Translations under genes and position numbers: made by a program
In this document: piece by piece, positions 1-9,500 of the stretch
How positions within the stretch are numbered: position 1 is the first letter of the stretch
How the letters are laid out: every line of letters begins with the position of its first letter
The notes under the pieces: model-generated
Told to the model about the DNA's origin: nothing
What the model saw: the letters and a program-made list of their open reading frames with translations, nothing else
The model's database searches: none
Assembly: GCA_037441525.1 (NCBI GenBank)
Contig: JBBISA010000026.1
Coordinates: 1 to 52,030 of the forward strand
From: SKVR01 sp037441525
GTDB lineage: Bacteria > Bacteroidota > Bacteroidia > Bacteroidales > UBA7960
Length of the DNA stretch: 52,030 nt
Direction of reading: 5' to 3'

Positions 1-19
1 TTCAAATCTACGAAAAGGG

Positions 20-58
20 AAGGGAGGTTTAATTACCTTCTTTCTCTATTTTTTTTAT
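20..58 (+). terminator. Candidate intrinsic terminator at the left edge
   Basis: A 9-bp stem (arms 20-28 and 35-43, with two G-U pairs in RNA) is followed by a run of eight T at about 50-57. It would end a plus-strand transcript arriving from outside the window. The stem is weak, so the call is tentative. Confidence 0.4.
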
Positions 59-270
59 CGGACAATAGTGATTTGCAATCTATTATTTTTTTGTTGGTGC
101 AAAATGGGTGTCCCAATTATTTCCTTTATTGTTTTAATTGAGTTTACAACTATTTCCACTTTGATCAAAGTATTTTTTGAGAGTAATCTATTGTTAACCT
201 TTTTATACACCTATATTCATTTTTTTATTTGCCTTGCTTTTTGCTTGATCAAAAAGCAACAAAAAATCAA

Positions 271-438
271 GGCTTTGGATATTTTCCGGTAACAAGTCTG
301 AAGCTCACTACGCTGAAAGGTTGAATGTCCCGCAAAACAATATTTTGCTCATTTAAAATAATTCCTGCTTTGCGGAACCGCAAACTTTCTAAAAAGCTCC
401 GTTTCACTTCGACTTGTTACCGGAAAATCTCCAAGGCC
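271..438. repeat. Inverted repeat, 28-bp arms
   Basis: Arm 271-298 is the reverse complement of arm 411-438 at 26 of 28 positions, enclosing 112 bp. The arms contain the core CCGGTAACAAGTC and its complement. A perfect palindrome TTTGCGG-AA-CCGCAAA lies in the interior at 369-384. No open frame spans the element and I did not see a target-site duplication. It could be a small non-autonomous element or a large RNA hairpin. Confidence 0.7.
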
Positions 439-638
439 ATGGGCACTTGAATAAAATTTCTGCCATACTTCCGCAATTGCTGATTTGACTAATTCAACTC
501 AATGAAAACCCAATTCATTGAAATCACTAACAAAACAGTACGGGCCCCTTAAACGGCCTTGGTGGAAACACCTTACAAAACAAGCGAAGAGTGCTTTAAA
601 AAAGGTTCGCAATCCCGAAAGGCAAAAAGGCTTCATTA

Positions 639-701
639 AACAACAAAACTTGAGTTTTCTGGAACTTGAATCTTTTAACACTCGAGTGAAGTTTTGTTGT
701 T
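639..701. repeat. Inverted repeat, 13-bp arms
   Basis: Arm 639-651 (AACAACAAAACTT) and arm 689-701 are perfect reverse complements separated by 37 bp. No T-run follows on either strand, so it is not an obvious terminator. It lies in the same gene-poor stretch as the larger repeat at 271-438. Confidence 0.6.
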
Positions 702-916
702 GTCGAAACCGAAGCCGTGATTTTTTGCCACTTTTCCATTAAGGGAACCGAGCCCTTTGGGCGAGCTCAATGTGGTCTATTTAATCAAATATTTATCACA
801 TTAAAAGTAGAAGGAAGAAAAAATAGCACAGACATCCAGATTTTCCTTCATATTAAAAATAGGTGTAGCATCCGGAAAACAGGGAAGAAATCGGAAAAGA
901 CATTTATACCCATAAA

Positions 917-952
917 AAAAGCCCCCGGACTATATAATTGGCGGAGGCTTTT
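917..952 (-). terminator. Intrinsic terminator of the dehydrogenase gene
   Basis: An 11-bp stem with one mismatch (arms 917-927 and 942-952) is followed on the minus strand by a T-run (A-run 914-920 on the plus strand). It begins about 20 bp past the stop codon of the minus-strand gene at 973-2085. The stem is flanked by A/T on both sides, so it may work in both directions. Confidence 0.75.
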
Positions 953-972
953 ATTATTAAGAAAATAATCTT

Positions 973-2085
973 TTATTTCTGAAAATGGGGCAGATAATTT
1001 TCGAGGCCATAGTTTTTGCACATACCGGCAAATTCATCAAACAGCGCGTCATTAAAAGGAACTCCCTTGTCTTTGCGTAACATCCAGGTATCATGCTCCT
1101 TTTCTCCGGCGGTGTATATGCGTTTCTGTCCGGGCATTTTTCTTGATGCGCGCAAATCGCGCAGAATGTTGCCTGCGGTTTTTCTAAAGTCAGCGGGTTC
1201 GGTAAAGGCATTTATGTCAATGGCAATAAAGAAATGCCCCAGGGGGTAAGGAACTTTTTTTCCGTTCTCGATACCCATAAGCATTTTTAAGTAGGCCCCT
1301 TGTTGGAGGGCTGCTGAAAGAATCTCAACAACGGTTGCGTAACCATAGCCTTTATAACCGCCGCCATCTTCGCCCACTCCCCCCAGCGGGGTAAAAGCAG
1401 CTCGTCCGGCATTAAGGTCATCGAGCACTTCGCGCGAATTGGTTTTCGATTCACCATTCTCATCAATAACCCAACCCTTGGGCATTTCTTTGCCCATACG
1501 GGCATACACTTCCACTTTGCCGCGCTGGGTTATGGAAGTTGCACAGTCGAGCAGAAACGGAAAGTCTTCGTCGGTGGGCATACCAAAAGTTAACGGATTG
1601 GTTCCCAACATATTTTCAACACCAAAAGTGGGAGCAATGGACGGACGGGCATTAGTACCTGTAATACCAATCATATTCTGTACGGTGGCCATAAGCGGGT
1701 AATAACCTGCAAAACCATAGTGGGTAGAATTACGCACAGCCACCATACCCATACCGTATTGTTTGGCCTTGTCAATGGCTATTTGCATAGATTTCTTTGC
1801 AATTACATGGCCCATCCCGTTGTTTCCATCGACCACAGCTGTGGTGGGGGTTTCCTTCACCACATCCAATTTTGTTACAGGATTAAGTATTCCGTCTTTT
1901 ATACGATCGAGGTAGATGGGTTTCAGGCGGTTTACACCATGTGAGTCGAAACCAAGCTTGTCGGCCTTAACCAGCACATCGGCCACAATTGCTCCATCCT
2001 CGCGCTGAATTCCGGCCTTTTCCATCACATCAACCATAAATTTTTCTATCACTTCAAAGGGAATAAATCTTTCTTCTGTTGCCAT
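973..2085 (-). CDS. Ldh_2-family malate/L-lactate dehydrogenase-like oxidoreductase
   Basis: A 370-residue NAD(P)-dependent 2-hydroxyacid oxidoreductase of the YlbC/YiaK/AllD type, a fold unrelated to the classical Rossmann malate and lactate dehydrogenases. Family signatures seen are DSHGV near residue 48, the NSTHYGFAGYY segment near 120, the GTNP segment near 160, and a glycine-rich GGYKGYGYA stretch in the C-terminal third. These proteins reduce 2-oxoacids such as pyruvate, oxaloacetate, ureidoglycolate-type compounds or 2,3-diketogulonate; the substrate cannot be told from sequence here. Length is normal for the family (330-370). The protein is cytoplasmic, with no signal peptide. It stands alone on the minus strand, divergent from uvrB, with a terminator just downstream and a promoter-like TACATTTG box upstream. 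The family call is firm, the substrate open. Confidence 0.9.
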   Translation of the reverse strand: MATEERFIPFEVIEKFMVDVMEKAGIQREDGAIVADVLVKADKLGFDSHGVNRLKPIYLDRIKDGILNPVTKLDVVKETPTTAVVDGNNGMGHVIAKKSMQIAIDKAKQYGMGMVAVRNSTHYGFAGYYPLMATVQNMIGITGTNARPSIAPTFGVENMLGTNPLTFGMPTDEDFPFLLDCATSITQRGKVEVYARMGKEMPKGWVIDENGESKTNSREVLDDLNAGRAAFTPLGGVGEDGGGYKGYGYATVVEILSAALQQGAYLKMLMGIENGKKVPYPLGHFFIAIDINAFTEPADFRKTAGNILRDLRASRKMPGQKRIYTAGEKEHDTWMLRKDKGVPFNDALFDEFAGMCKNYGLENYLPHFQK

Positions 2086-2121
2086 AATAAAATTGTTTTT
2101 AAGTTTTTAGGTACTGTTATT

Positions 2122-2129
2122 CAAATGTA
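2122..2129 (-). promoter_or_regulatory. Candidate -7 box for the dehydrogenase gene
   Basis: TACATTTG on the minus strand fits the Bacteroidota -7 consensus TAnnTTTG, 36 nt before the start codon. No TTG -33 element is present at the expected distance, so this is a half-site only. Confidence 0.35.
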
Positions 2130-2284
2130 AGATTTTAACGAATGAAAAAAAGAAGACGCCTATCAAAAAAAAATATAAGTTCGGCCAATCCGATAAAAAG
2201 TTCTCTAACTATTGTATGAGCAAAATTGTTTCACTTGATTGTTATAAATCACCATTGTTAAAATCAAAGCAGGGAATATCTTGT

Positions 2285-2292
2285 TAATTTTG
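2285..2292 (+). promoter_or_regulatory. Candidate -7 box for uvrB
   Basis: TAATTTTG matches TAnnTTTG and ends 19 nt before the uvrB ATG at 2312. A TTG at 2255-2257 is 27 nt upstream, too far for the usual 19-21 nt spacing. If used, the leader would be only about 10-15 nt. Confidence 0.35.
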
Positions 2293-2311
2293 ACAACCTA
2301 ACCCCACACCT

Positions 2312-4339
2312 ATGCGATTCAAAATTCAATCAGAATTCCGGCCCACAGGCGATCAGCCCGATGCCATAGCCCAGCTTGTTCAGGGCATTGAAGCCGGATT
2401 CCCTTTCCAGACCCTTCTTGGGGTGACGGGTTCAGGAAAAACTTTCACCGTTGCCAATGTGATAGAGCAGGTTCAGCGACCCACGCTGGTTCTTAGTCAT
2501 AACAAAACCCTGGCGGCCCAATTGTACGGGGAGCTTAAGCAGTTCTTCCCCGAAAATGCGGTGGAATACTTTGTTTCCTATTACGATTACTATCAACCCG
2601 AAGCATTTATCCCATCCACCAACACATACATTGAAAAGGACCTTTCTATAAATGATGAGATTGAAAAACTGCGGCTGAGTGCTTCAAGTGCCCTCCTTTC
2701 GGGGCGTCGCGATGTTATAGTGGTAAGCTCGGTATCATGCATCTATGGTATTGGCAATCCTGATGATTTTACAGAAAACATCATACGTATTAAAAAAGGA
2801 GACAAAATAAGCCGCAACAAGCTGTTGCATCGCATGGTTGAAAGTCTTTACAGCCGCACCCAGGCCGAATTCAGCCGCGGTACCTTCAGGGTAAAGGGCG
2901 ACACAGTTGACATATTTCCTGCCTATGCTGATTTTGCATTCCGGATTATGTTCTGGGGCGATGAGATTGAGGCGCTGGAAGGGTTCGACCCTTTAACAGG
3001 GCACAAAAGGGACGAATATGAGGAAATATCAGTTTACCCGGCCAATATTTTTGTTACATCAAAGGACAGGATGGCTTCAGCTATCAGGAATATTCAGGAT
3101 GACCTGGTAAAACAGGTTGAATACTTCAACGAAATTGGCCGCCATCTCGAAGCCAAGCGACTCGAAGACCGTGTAAACTACGATCTCGAAATGATGCGTG
3201 AACTGGGTTATTGTTCTGGTATTGAAAATTATTCGCGGTATTTCGATGGCCGGGTGCCGGGTTCGCGTCCCTTCTGTTTGCTCGACTTCTTCCCTTCCGA
3301 CTACTTGATGGTTATTGATGAGAGCCATGTAACCATTCCTCAGTTGCACGCTATGTATGGGGGCGATCGCTCTCGAAAACTTACTCTGGTAGATTATGGG
3401 TTTAGGTTGCCGGCTGCCATGGACAACCGACCCCTGAAGTTTGACGAATTCGAGCACATGCTCAACCAGGTTATATTTGTTAGCGCAACCCCTGCCGATT
3501 ATGAACTCAAAAAAAGTGAGGGGGTGGTTGTGGAGCAATTGATTCGACCCACCGGTTTGCTCGAACCTGTGATTGATGTGCGCCCCAGCCTTAACCAAAT
3601 TGATGATCTGCTTCACGAAATTGACCAAAGAACCCAGGCAGGGGAGCGTACACTGGTTACCACACTTACCAAGCGCATGGCCGAGGAGCTCAACAAATAT
3701 ATGGATAATGCCGGGATTAAATCGCGCTATATACACTCTGATGTTGACACGCTGGAGCGGGTTGAGATACTGAGGGAATTGCGATTGGGAACCATTGATG
3801 TGCTTATTGGGGTGAACCTGCTGCGCGAGGGGCTCGATTTGCCCGAGGTGTCGCTGGTAGCCATACTTGATGCCGATAAGGAAGGATTTTTACGGTCTGA
3901 ACGATCATTGACCCAAACAGCAGGCAGAGCTGCACGAAATATTAATTCCAGGGTTATTATGTATGCAGATAAGATAACCGACTCAATGCAGCGAACTATT
4001 GATGAAACCAACCGCAAGCGCGAAAAACAGTTATATTATAATGCTGAAAACAACATAACTCCGGAGCAAATCAAAAAATCGGTTGAAGCCATCCATGGCC
4101 AGACATCGGTTGCTGACACAAAAGCCAGAGCAGCTCAGGTATACATTGAAAAAGATGAAGTTGATATTGCTGCTGACCCGGTGGTGCAATACATGAGCAA
4201 AGAGCAATTTCAAAAAGCCATGAACAATACGCGCCGTCAGATGGAAAAAGCTGCCAAGGCACTTGATTTCATTGAAGCGGCCAAATTCAGGGATGAATTA
4301 TTTGCCCTGGAAAAATTATTGAAAGAGAGATTTGTCTGA
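2312..4339 (+). CDS. uvrB: Excinuclease ABC subunit B (UvrB)
   Basis: UvrB, the DNA damage-verification helicase-like subunit of nucleotide excision repair. UvrA loads it on DNA; it then recruits UvrC for dual incision. The 675-residue length is typical. The Walker A motif GVTGSGKT is near residue 40. The damage-probing beta-hairpin follows (YYDYYQPEAFIP to the NDEIEKLR segment, about 93-120). DESH (motif II) is near 340, and the helicase C-terminal motifs GVNLLREGLDLPEVSL and QTAGRAARN lie around 505-545. A C-terminal UVR motif (residues about 630-665) is the UvrC contact. The start is the ATG at 2312, whose product opens with the conserved FRPTGDQP context; no Shine-Dalgarno precedes it. 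The stop is 3 bp from the stop of the convergent kinase gene, leaving no room for a dedicated terminator. Confidence 0.98.
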   Translation: MRFKIQSEFRPTGDQPDAIAQLVQGIEAGFPFQTLLGVTGSGKTFTVANVIEQVQRPTLVLSHNKTLAAQLYGELKQFFPENAVEYFVSYYDYYQPEAFIPSTNTYIEKDLSINDEIEKLRLSASSALLSGRRDVIVVSSVSCIYGIGNPDDFTENIIRIKKGDKISRNKLLHRMVESLYSRTQAEFSRGTFRVKGDTVDIFPAYADFAFRIMFWGDEIEALEGFDPLTGHKRDEYEEISVYPANIFVTSKDRMASAIRNIQDDLVKQVEYFNEIGRHLEAKRLEDRVNYDLEMMRELGYCSGIENYSRYFDGRVPGSRPFCLLDFFPSDYLMVIDESHVTIPQLHAMYGGDRSRKLTLVDYGFRLPAAMDNRPLKFDEFEHMLNQVIFVSATPADYELKKSEGVVVEQLIRPTGLLEPVIDVRPSLNQIDDLLHEIDQRTQAGERTLVTTLTKRMAEELNKYMDNAGIKSRYIHSDVDTLERVEILRELRLGTIDVLIGVNLLREGLDLPEVSLVAILDADKEGFLRSERSLTQTAGRAARNINSRVIMYADKITDSMQRTIDETNRKREKQLYYNAENNITPEQIKKSVEAIHGQTSVADTKARAAQVYIEKDEVDIAADPVVQYMSKEQFQKAMNNTRRQMEKAAKALDFIEAAKFRDELFALEKLLKERFV

Positions 4340-4342
4340 CAA

Positions 4343-6064
4343 TCAAAAGGATAATGGCATTTCAACCTTTGAAAGGGGCACTTTGATGGTAAACTCAGCC
4401 CCTTTGCGAACATTCCCTGCAGTGATGGTGCCCCCCATGTTGCGCTCAATTATGGTTTTCGACATGTATAAACCCACACCGGTGCCATAACCCGGCGCTT
4501 TGGTGGTAAAGTAGGGGTCAAATATTTTATGAATTACAGGAGGTCGAATCCCCCCTCCATTGTCGATCACTTTAACAACAGCGGCATCACCCTCTTTCTT
4601 TCCTGAAACTCTTATGCCCGGATTTTCAACATTATTCTCCGTTAAAGCATCCTTCGAATTATTGATAAGATTGAGCAATACCTGGGCAAATTCGCTGGGA
4701 TAACCGTAAAGCACAATTTCACCATCAACTTCAATTGTAAGTTTAATGCCCGAATTGCGAAGAGTAGCTTCAAGAAACGACAATGAGGTTTTAACCACTT
4801 CACTTAACCAGAAGGTTTGTTTTTCCTTGTTAGGTTTAAAGAAATTCCGAAAATCGTCAATAGTTTGCGACATGTGGGCCAGCACAGCCTTAATATCGGC
4901 TTCGCTTTTATTTATATATTCTTCATCAATTTCTCCAAAACGAAATGCATCGGTAAGGTCATAAACAATTAGACCAATTGTGTTGAGGGGCTGTCTCCAT
5001 TGATGGGCAATATTTCCAATCATTTCGCCCATTGCTGCCTGCCGCGATTGTAATAGCAATAGTTCATCCTTTTCGCGGTTCTTTTTAACTTCCATTTCAA
5101 TCTGGTACTCAAGATTTTCGTTGAGCTCCTGCAGCAGTTCCTGTTGCAGCTTGAGCTCACTTTCCACTCTTTTTCTATGCTCTACTTCATTTTTTAGATC
5201 TTCGTTAAGCATCTTATACTCCCAATTGGATACTTCCATCTCCATTAATGTTTTCTCCAGTTTCTCTTCGATAAGCTTGCGTTCGGTAATATCTTCCTTT
5301 ATGGCCAGGTATTCTGTAATATTGCCATCGGTGTCCTTAATAGGTGTAATAACGGCTGATTCCCAGTAATAATGCCCTGATTTCTTTTTATTTCTGAATT
5401 CACCATTCCATACATTACCCGCAGAGATGGTTTGCCACAGGCTTAGGTAAAATGCTGGAGGCTGGTCGCCCGATTTCAGAAACCTTGGATTTTTACCAAA
5501 AACTTCGTTGATGGTGTAGCCTGTAGTCTCTTCAAATTTGGGGTTTGCGAATACAATATTACCCTCGGTATTGGTAATAACAATGGTATTGGCGCTTTGC
5601 CTAACTGCTTCACTAAGCCTTTTAAACAGTACATTTTCGTCTACTTTGCCCGGATATTGCTGTAAGACCGACCTCCGAAGGTTTTCCAGGCGTTTTCTCA
5701 ACTGTTCTTCGCGGGTAAAATCTGCAAATACGACAAGGACCAGGTCAGACATGTTGTCCAGTCGGGAAAAGTTTAGGTTGTAAATTTTACTGTTGACTTT
5801 CTGATGGGATGGTTTCCATTTGCTAATAAGAGGCCTCGATGCCCGTTTTAGGCAACTATGTTTGCCTTGCAACAGTTTTAGCAAACTTTCATCGGTTATT
5901 TCAATTTCACCTCCTTCCAAAACCCTTAATACGTTACCCGAGAATTCGGCAAGCGCTTGGTAATTGGCATAGATAATCAGGCTCTGTCCATTCATTATCA
6001 TCACCGCATTTGGGAATGCCTCGAGCAATTTAGCAGGATCTAAACCTTGTAAAAAAGCTACCAT
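4343..6064 (-). CDS. PAS-domain sensor histidine kinase, catalytically intact
   Basis: A 573-residue soluble histidine kinase. An N-terminal PAS-like region (about 10-130, divergent) is followed by a clear PAS/PAC (about 155-270, with NTEGNIVFANPKFEETTGY and ending DITERK), a coiled coil (about 270-345) and a HisKA domain of the IAHQWRQPLN subtype with phosphoacceptor His354. The HATPase has an N box (LINNSKDA), G1 (DNGGGI), F box (FDPYFTT) and G2 (GTGVGL), so autophosphorylation should work. There is no transmembrane segment and no receiver of its own. It is the third gene of a minus-strand set after the TPR hybrid protein (6554-10240) and the HPt protein (6159-6527). As the only one of the three with a full catalytic core, it is the natural phosphate source. 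The sensed signal is unknown. Confidence 0.93.
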   Translation of the reverse strand: MVAFLQGLDPAKLLEAFPNAVMIMNGQSLIIYANYQALAEFSGNVLRVLEGGEIEITDESLLKLLQGKHSCLKRASRPLISKWKPSHQKVNSKIYNLNFSRLDNMSDLVLVVFADFTREEQLRKRLENLRRSVLQQYPGKVDENVLFKRLSEAVRQSANTIVITNTEGNIVFANPKFEETTGYTINEVFGKNPRFLKSGDQPPAFYLSLWQTISAGNVWNGEFRNKKKSGHYYWESAVITPIKDTDGNITEYLAIKEDITERKLIEEKLEKTLMEMEVSNWEYKMLNEDLKNEVEHRKRVESELKLQQELLQELNENLEYQIEMEVKKNREKDELLLLQSRQAAMGEMIGNIAHQWRQPLNTIGLIVYDLTDAFRFGEIDEEYINKSEADIKAVLAHMSQTIDDFRNFFKPNKEKQTFWLSEVVKTSLSFLEATLRNSGIKLTIEVDGEIVLYGYPSEFAQVLLNLINNSKDALTENNVENPGIRVSGKKEGDAAVVKVIDNGGGIRPPVIHKIFDPYFTTKAPGYGTGVGLYMSKTIIERNMGGTITAGNVRKGAEFTIKVPLSKVEMPLSF

Positions 6065-6158
6065 ATTTGTGGTTAATGAAATTACAACTCCAAAAAGGTG
6101 AATTGATTACAATTAGGATGCTACTGTTACACCTAAAAAAGCGATATATGATATGATT

Positions 6159-6527
6159 TTATCTGAATTCTATTTCTGTCCTTATTACTTCGACGGTTTC
6201 TCGAAGTACCTCATCGAGTTCGGCAATTTTACTTTTGGCCATTTCAAATGATTTTTCCTTGTTGAAAGAATCCATAACTTTTAACACCTCAAACAACCGA
6301 CTACAGCCAATTGTGCCACAAAGTCCTTTCAAAGTATGCACACTCATGTAAAAGCTGTCATTGTTTCCCGAAGATGTGGCTGATTTTATTTCGGTTATGA
6401 GCTCTCCAGCATCATCAATAAAGCTATGGAAAAGCTCGGTAAGTATAAAGGGAGTCGATGCTGTATTTTTCTTCAACATGGCCAATGTTGAAGGGTTGAT
6501 AACAGGATATTGATCAAAAGCATTCAT
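6159..6527 (-). CDS. Free HPt (histidine phosphotransfer) protein
   Basis: A 122-residue stand-alone HPt domain, a four-helix bundle that shuttles phosphate between receiver domains. The signature SVHTLKGLCGTIG places the phosphoacceptor at His64, with the conserved Lys67 and Gly68. There is no other domain and no membrane segment. The gene begins 26 bp after the TPR-hybrid gene and ends 94 bp before the PAS histidine kinase, all on the minus strand, so the three are probably one operon. I infer that it links the receiver on the hybrid protein to another partner, since that protein's own kinase core looks dead. Confidence 0.9.
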   Translation of the reverse strand: MNAFDQYPVINPSTLAMLKKNTASTPFILTELFHSFIDDAGELITEIKSATSSGNNDSFYMSVHTLKGLCGTIGCSRLFEVLKVMDSFNKEKSFEMAKSKIAELDEVLRETVEVIRTEIEFR

Positions 6528-6553
6528 CTAAATCGTTTATTAACAAAAATGGG

Positions 6554-9500
6554 CTATACTACTTTTTTGGGTTTTCTTTTTTTGGATGTTTGATTGTGCC
6601 ACATTTCAATTTTTTCAAACAGCTCTGCTGCATTAATGGGTTTACTCACAAAATCAATGACGCCGGCGGCAAGGTATTTTTCACGATCTTCATCTAAAAC
6701 ATTGGCAGAAAGTGCAATAACAGGCGGGTATTTTTTGTGGCTCAACTTCAGGTTTTGCATGGTTTCAACTCCATCCATTACAGGCATTACCATATCGAGG
6801 AGTATCACATCAAATTTCTCTTTGCTGAGCAAATCAAGAGCTTCTTTGCCATTGCTAACCAATGAAAGCTGGCACCCTGCATGCGATAGCATAAGGCTGA
6901 TAACCTTCTGATTTATTTTCTGGTCTTCAACACACAAAACCTTAACCCCCTCGAGATTGGCTTTGCGATTATCGGGTGATTTAAGGTTCTCTTCACTAAT
7001 GCTCGTTTCTGAGGCAATTGTGGTATAAAAAGTAAAAAAGAAAGTAGTTCCTTTTGGGGAGTTTCGTGCAATGCCTATGGTACCGTCGAGCATTTCAACA
7101 AGTTTCTTCGAAATTGCCAGCCCTACAACTGCATTTTCCTTTTTGGAAGAGATTATTTCATCCATCCTTTCTGATGGTTGAAGAATTTTTCGGACTGACT
7201 CGAAATCAACAGTGCTAAAATCATCAACAATTTCTACCATTACGAGCATTTTTCCATCAATAATGCTTTCCTGCCTAAGGAACATAGTAATATTTCCTTT
7301 CCCTGCATTTTCAACAACTATGGCCAACAGGCTCGAAATAACCTGGTATAGCCTGTCCTGGTCAGAAAAAATATTATCAGGCAGGTTGGGAGCAATATTG
7401 ATGGCAAGGCTGATTTCACGATTACGGGTAAGAGCCGTAAATATTGCCGACACCTTATCCAACATTTGTGAAAGGCTGAAAACGGAGTTGTTCAACCGGA
7501 ATTTACCTGCCTCAATGCGCTGAAGATCCAAAATATTGTTGATAATGTTCAACAATCCGAGGCTTGAATCTTTGATTGTTTTTGCCAATTCCAGTTGAGA
7601 CAATGTTAATCCTGACCCGAGCAAAAAGTCTGTCATACCCATAATTCCTGTTATGGGTGTACGCATTTCATAACTCATATTGGCAAGAACCTGTTGTTTG
7701 GCTTCCGAAGTTTTCAGGGCCAGTTCGGCATTGTGCTGTAGTTCCTGAGCATATTTCTGGTCGGTAATATCCTGAACCGTAAATACGCAACCTACCGAAT
7801 GGTTGTTTTCATCCTTTATAAGCCTTCCACTGGAAAAAATATACCGGATTGCTCCCTCGCCGGTAATAACTCTGTAATTGGTAGTAGAATCGGTTCGGGC
7901 ATCAGATTTAAGAAGTCTTGCTTCGAATTCAAGCACATTCTCCTTATCATCAGGGTGAATGGTTTCTATAAACTTGTGGTGGTCGAAAAATCGGCGACGC
8001 TCATGATTAACACCTATAATTTCATAAAAGGTTTCTGAAAACTCGCAATTCTGAGTTACCAGGTCCTTTTCCCAGTTGCCAATACGGGCAATACGTTGTA
8101 TTTCTTCCAGTTTTTGCTGGTTGGTAAGAAGAATCTTTTCCAGATTCTTGGATTCAACGATCTGACCAAATTTTTCCGAAATATTCTTCAGAAGAATTTT
8201 CTCGTTAAAGTGGAATGGGTCTTTGTTGATATTGGGTTTTTCTTCAACATAAGCTACTTTAATGTAGCCCAACTTTTTCTTCTGCACCTTAATGGGCACT
8301 GAATAGGACCAATCCGTATCGACAAAATTCTGGGACTGATAGGTCATATTGTCAAACATAATCTGAACACCAATATCGTGGCTGTAGCGCAAACCTACAG
8401 GGATTATTTCCAGCGATTTCTCTATGATATCCTCGAAGCTGATGCCTGGCACACCCGAAATATCGGTTATATCATAGAGGCAGTTTAATTGTTTAATTTT
8501 TTGATTCAGATTACCGGTTAGTTCGCCAAAGGTTTGCTCTGATTTTTTCTTTTCTGTTACATCTGAAATAAGTGCTACTGTACCTTTTGTCTTCAGGTTC
8601 TCATCGAGAATGGGAGCCGAACTCATATTTACCCATATTACATCCCCTAGCAGGTTTTTCAACTTGATTTCGAACTGGTCGGAAATACCCATTTTTTGCA
8701 ACTCCGATTTCTCCTGAAAAAGTTTTTCATCATCTATGGCGAGCAGAAAATCGCCGAACTGTTCCCCGATAAGGGCGTCTTTATCATTGGTTCCCAATAT
8801 TTTACCAGCTTTCTGATTGATAAACTCTATCTGATTGTCGCGACTTAAAACAATAATTCCTTCATTGAGGGTTTTAAGTAAAGTCTGATAATTTTCTTCA
8901 CTTTGCCTGAGAGCTTTCTCTGTTATAACCTTATCTTCAATAATGCTTTTTAGCCGGTCGAGGTGTTTGCGTTTGTCTTTGAACCTGCGAAACAGCAGAA
9001 TGGAAAAAGTTATAAGAAACAATAACAGCAGGATAACAATGATAAGGATAAAGAAATTTCGTTCGAGTCTGAATTTGTAATGTTCTTCCTGTTGTTGGGC
9101 AGTGTATATTTTTTCGTTGTAATAAGAAATACGATTAGCAAGCTGGCTAGAATGAAGTTTTTGGCTGAGCTCGCTGTAAAGTAACAAATAATTATAAGCC
9201 TCCTTTGTATTTCCCAATGATGCATAAACCTGTGAAATGGAAAGGTAGTTGTCGCGAACAAAAGATTCAATGCCAATATTCTGGGTAATCTCGAGACTTT
9301 TATTGAATAATTGCAGAGCCTGATTTAGATTGTTTTCGCGCTGGTTTACCAAACCCATGTTGCGCAAAATTACTGCCCTTAAACCAACAACGTTAATTTC
9401 GTTAAGCATTTCAAGGGCTTTGTTGTAATGGAAGATAGCTTTTGAAAAATCACCTTTTTCGCGATAAACATTTCCAAGGTTATTGTGAAGGAAAGCTATA

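Larger units (their letters stand above)
59..916. other. Gene-poor intergenic stretch of about 860 bp
   Basis: I see no convincing gene here. The longest open frames (68-292 from GTG, 518-742, 499-681 on the minus strand, 717-968) are short, of unusual composition and resemble no family I know. What stands out is structure: an inverted repeat at 271-438, a 7-bp-arm palindrome with a 2-nt spacer at 369-384 inside it, and a second inverted repeat at 639-701. The stretch could be a decayed mobile element or lost gene, or could hold an unrecognised RNA. Confidence 0.5.

Noticed and set aside
68..292. 74-aa hydrophobic plus-strand frame
   Set aside because: GTG start, AT-rich DNA and a Phe/Leu/Ile-rich product of the type expected by chance; it runs into the arm of the inverted repeat.
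518..742. 74-aa plus-strand frame and the overlapping minus-strand 60-aa frame at 499-681
   Set aside because: Both cross the second inverted repeat, resemble no family and overlap each other. I prefer to call the region non-coding.
3077..3736. 219-aa open frame on the minus strand
   Set aside because: Antisense to the strongly conserved helicase part of uvrB; no motif and no promoter.
4337..4345. Possible frameshift or overlap between uvrB and the convergent kinase gene
   Set aside because: Both proteins end at the length normal for their families; the 3-bp gap is simply tight convergent packing.
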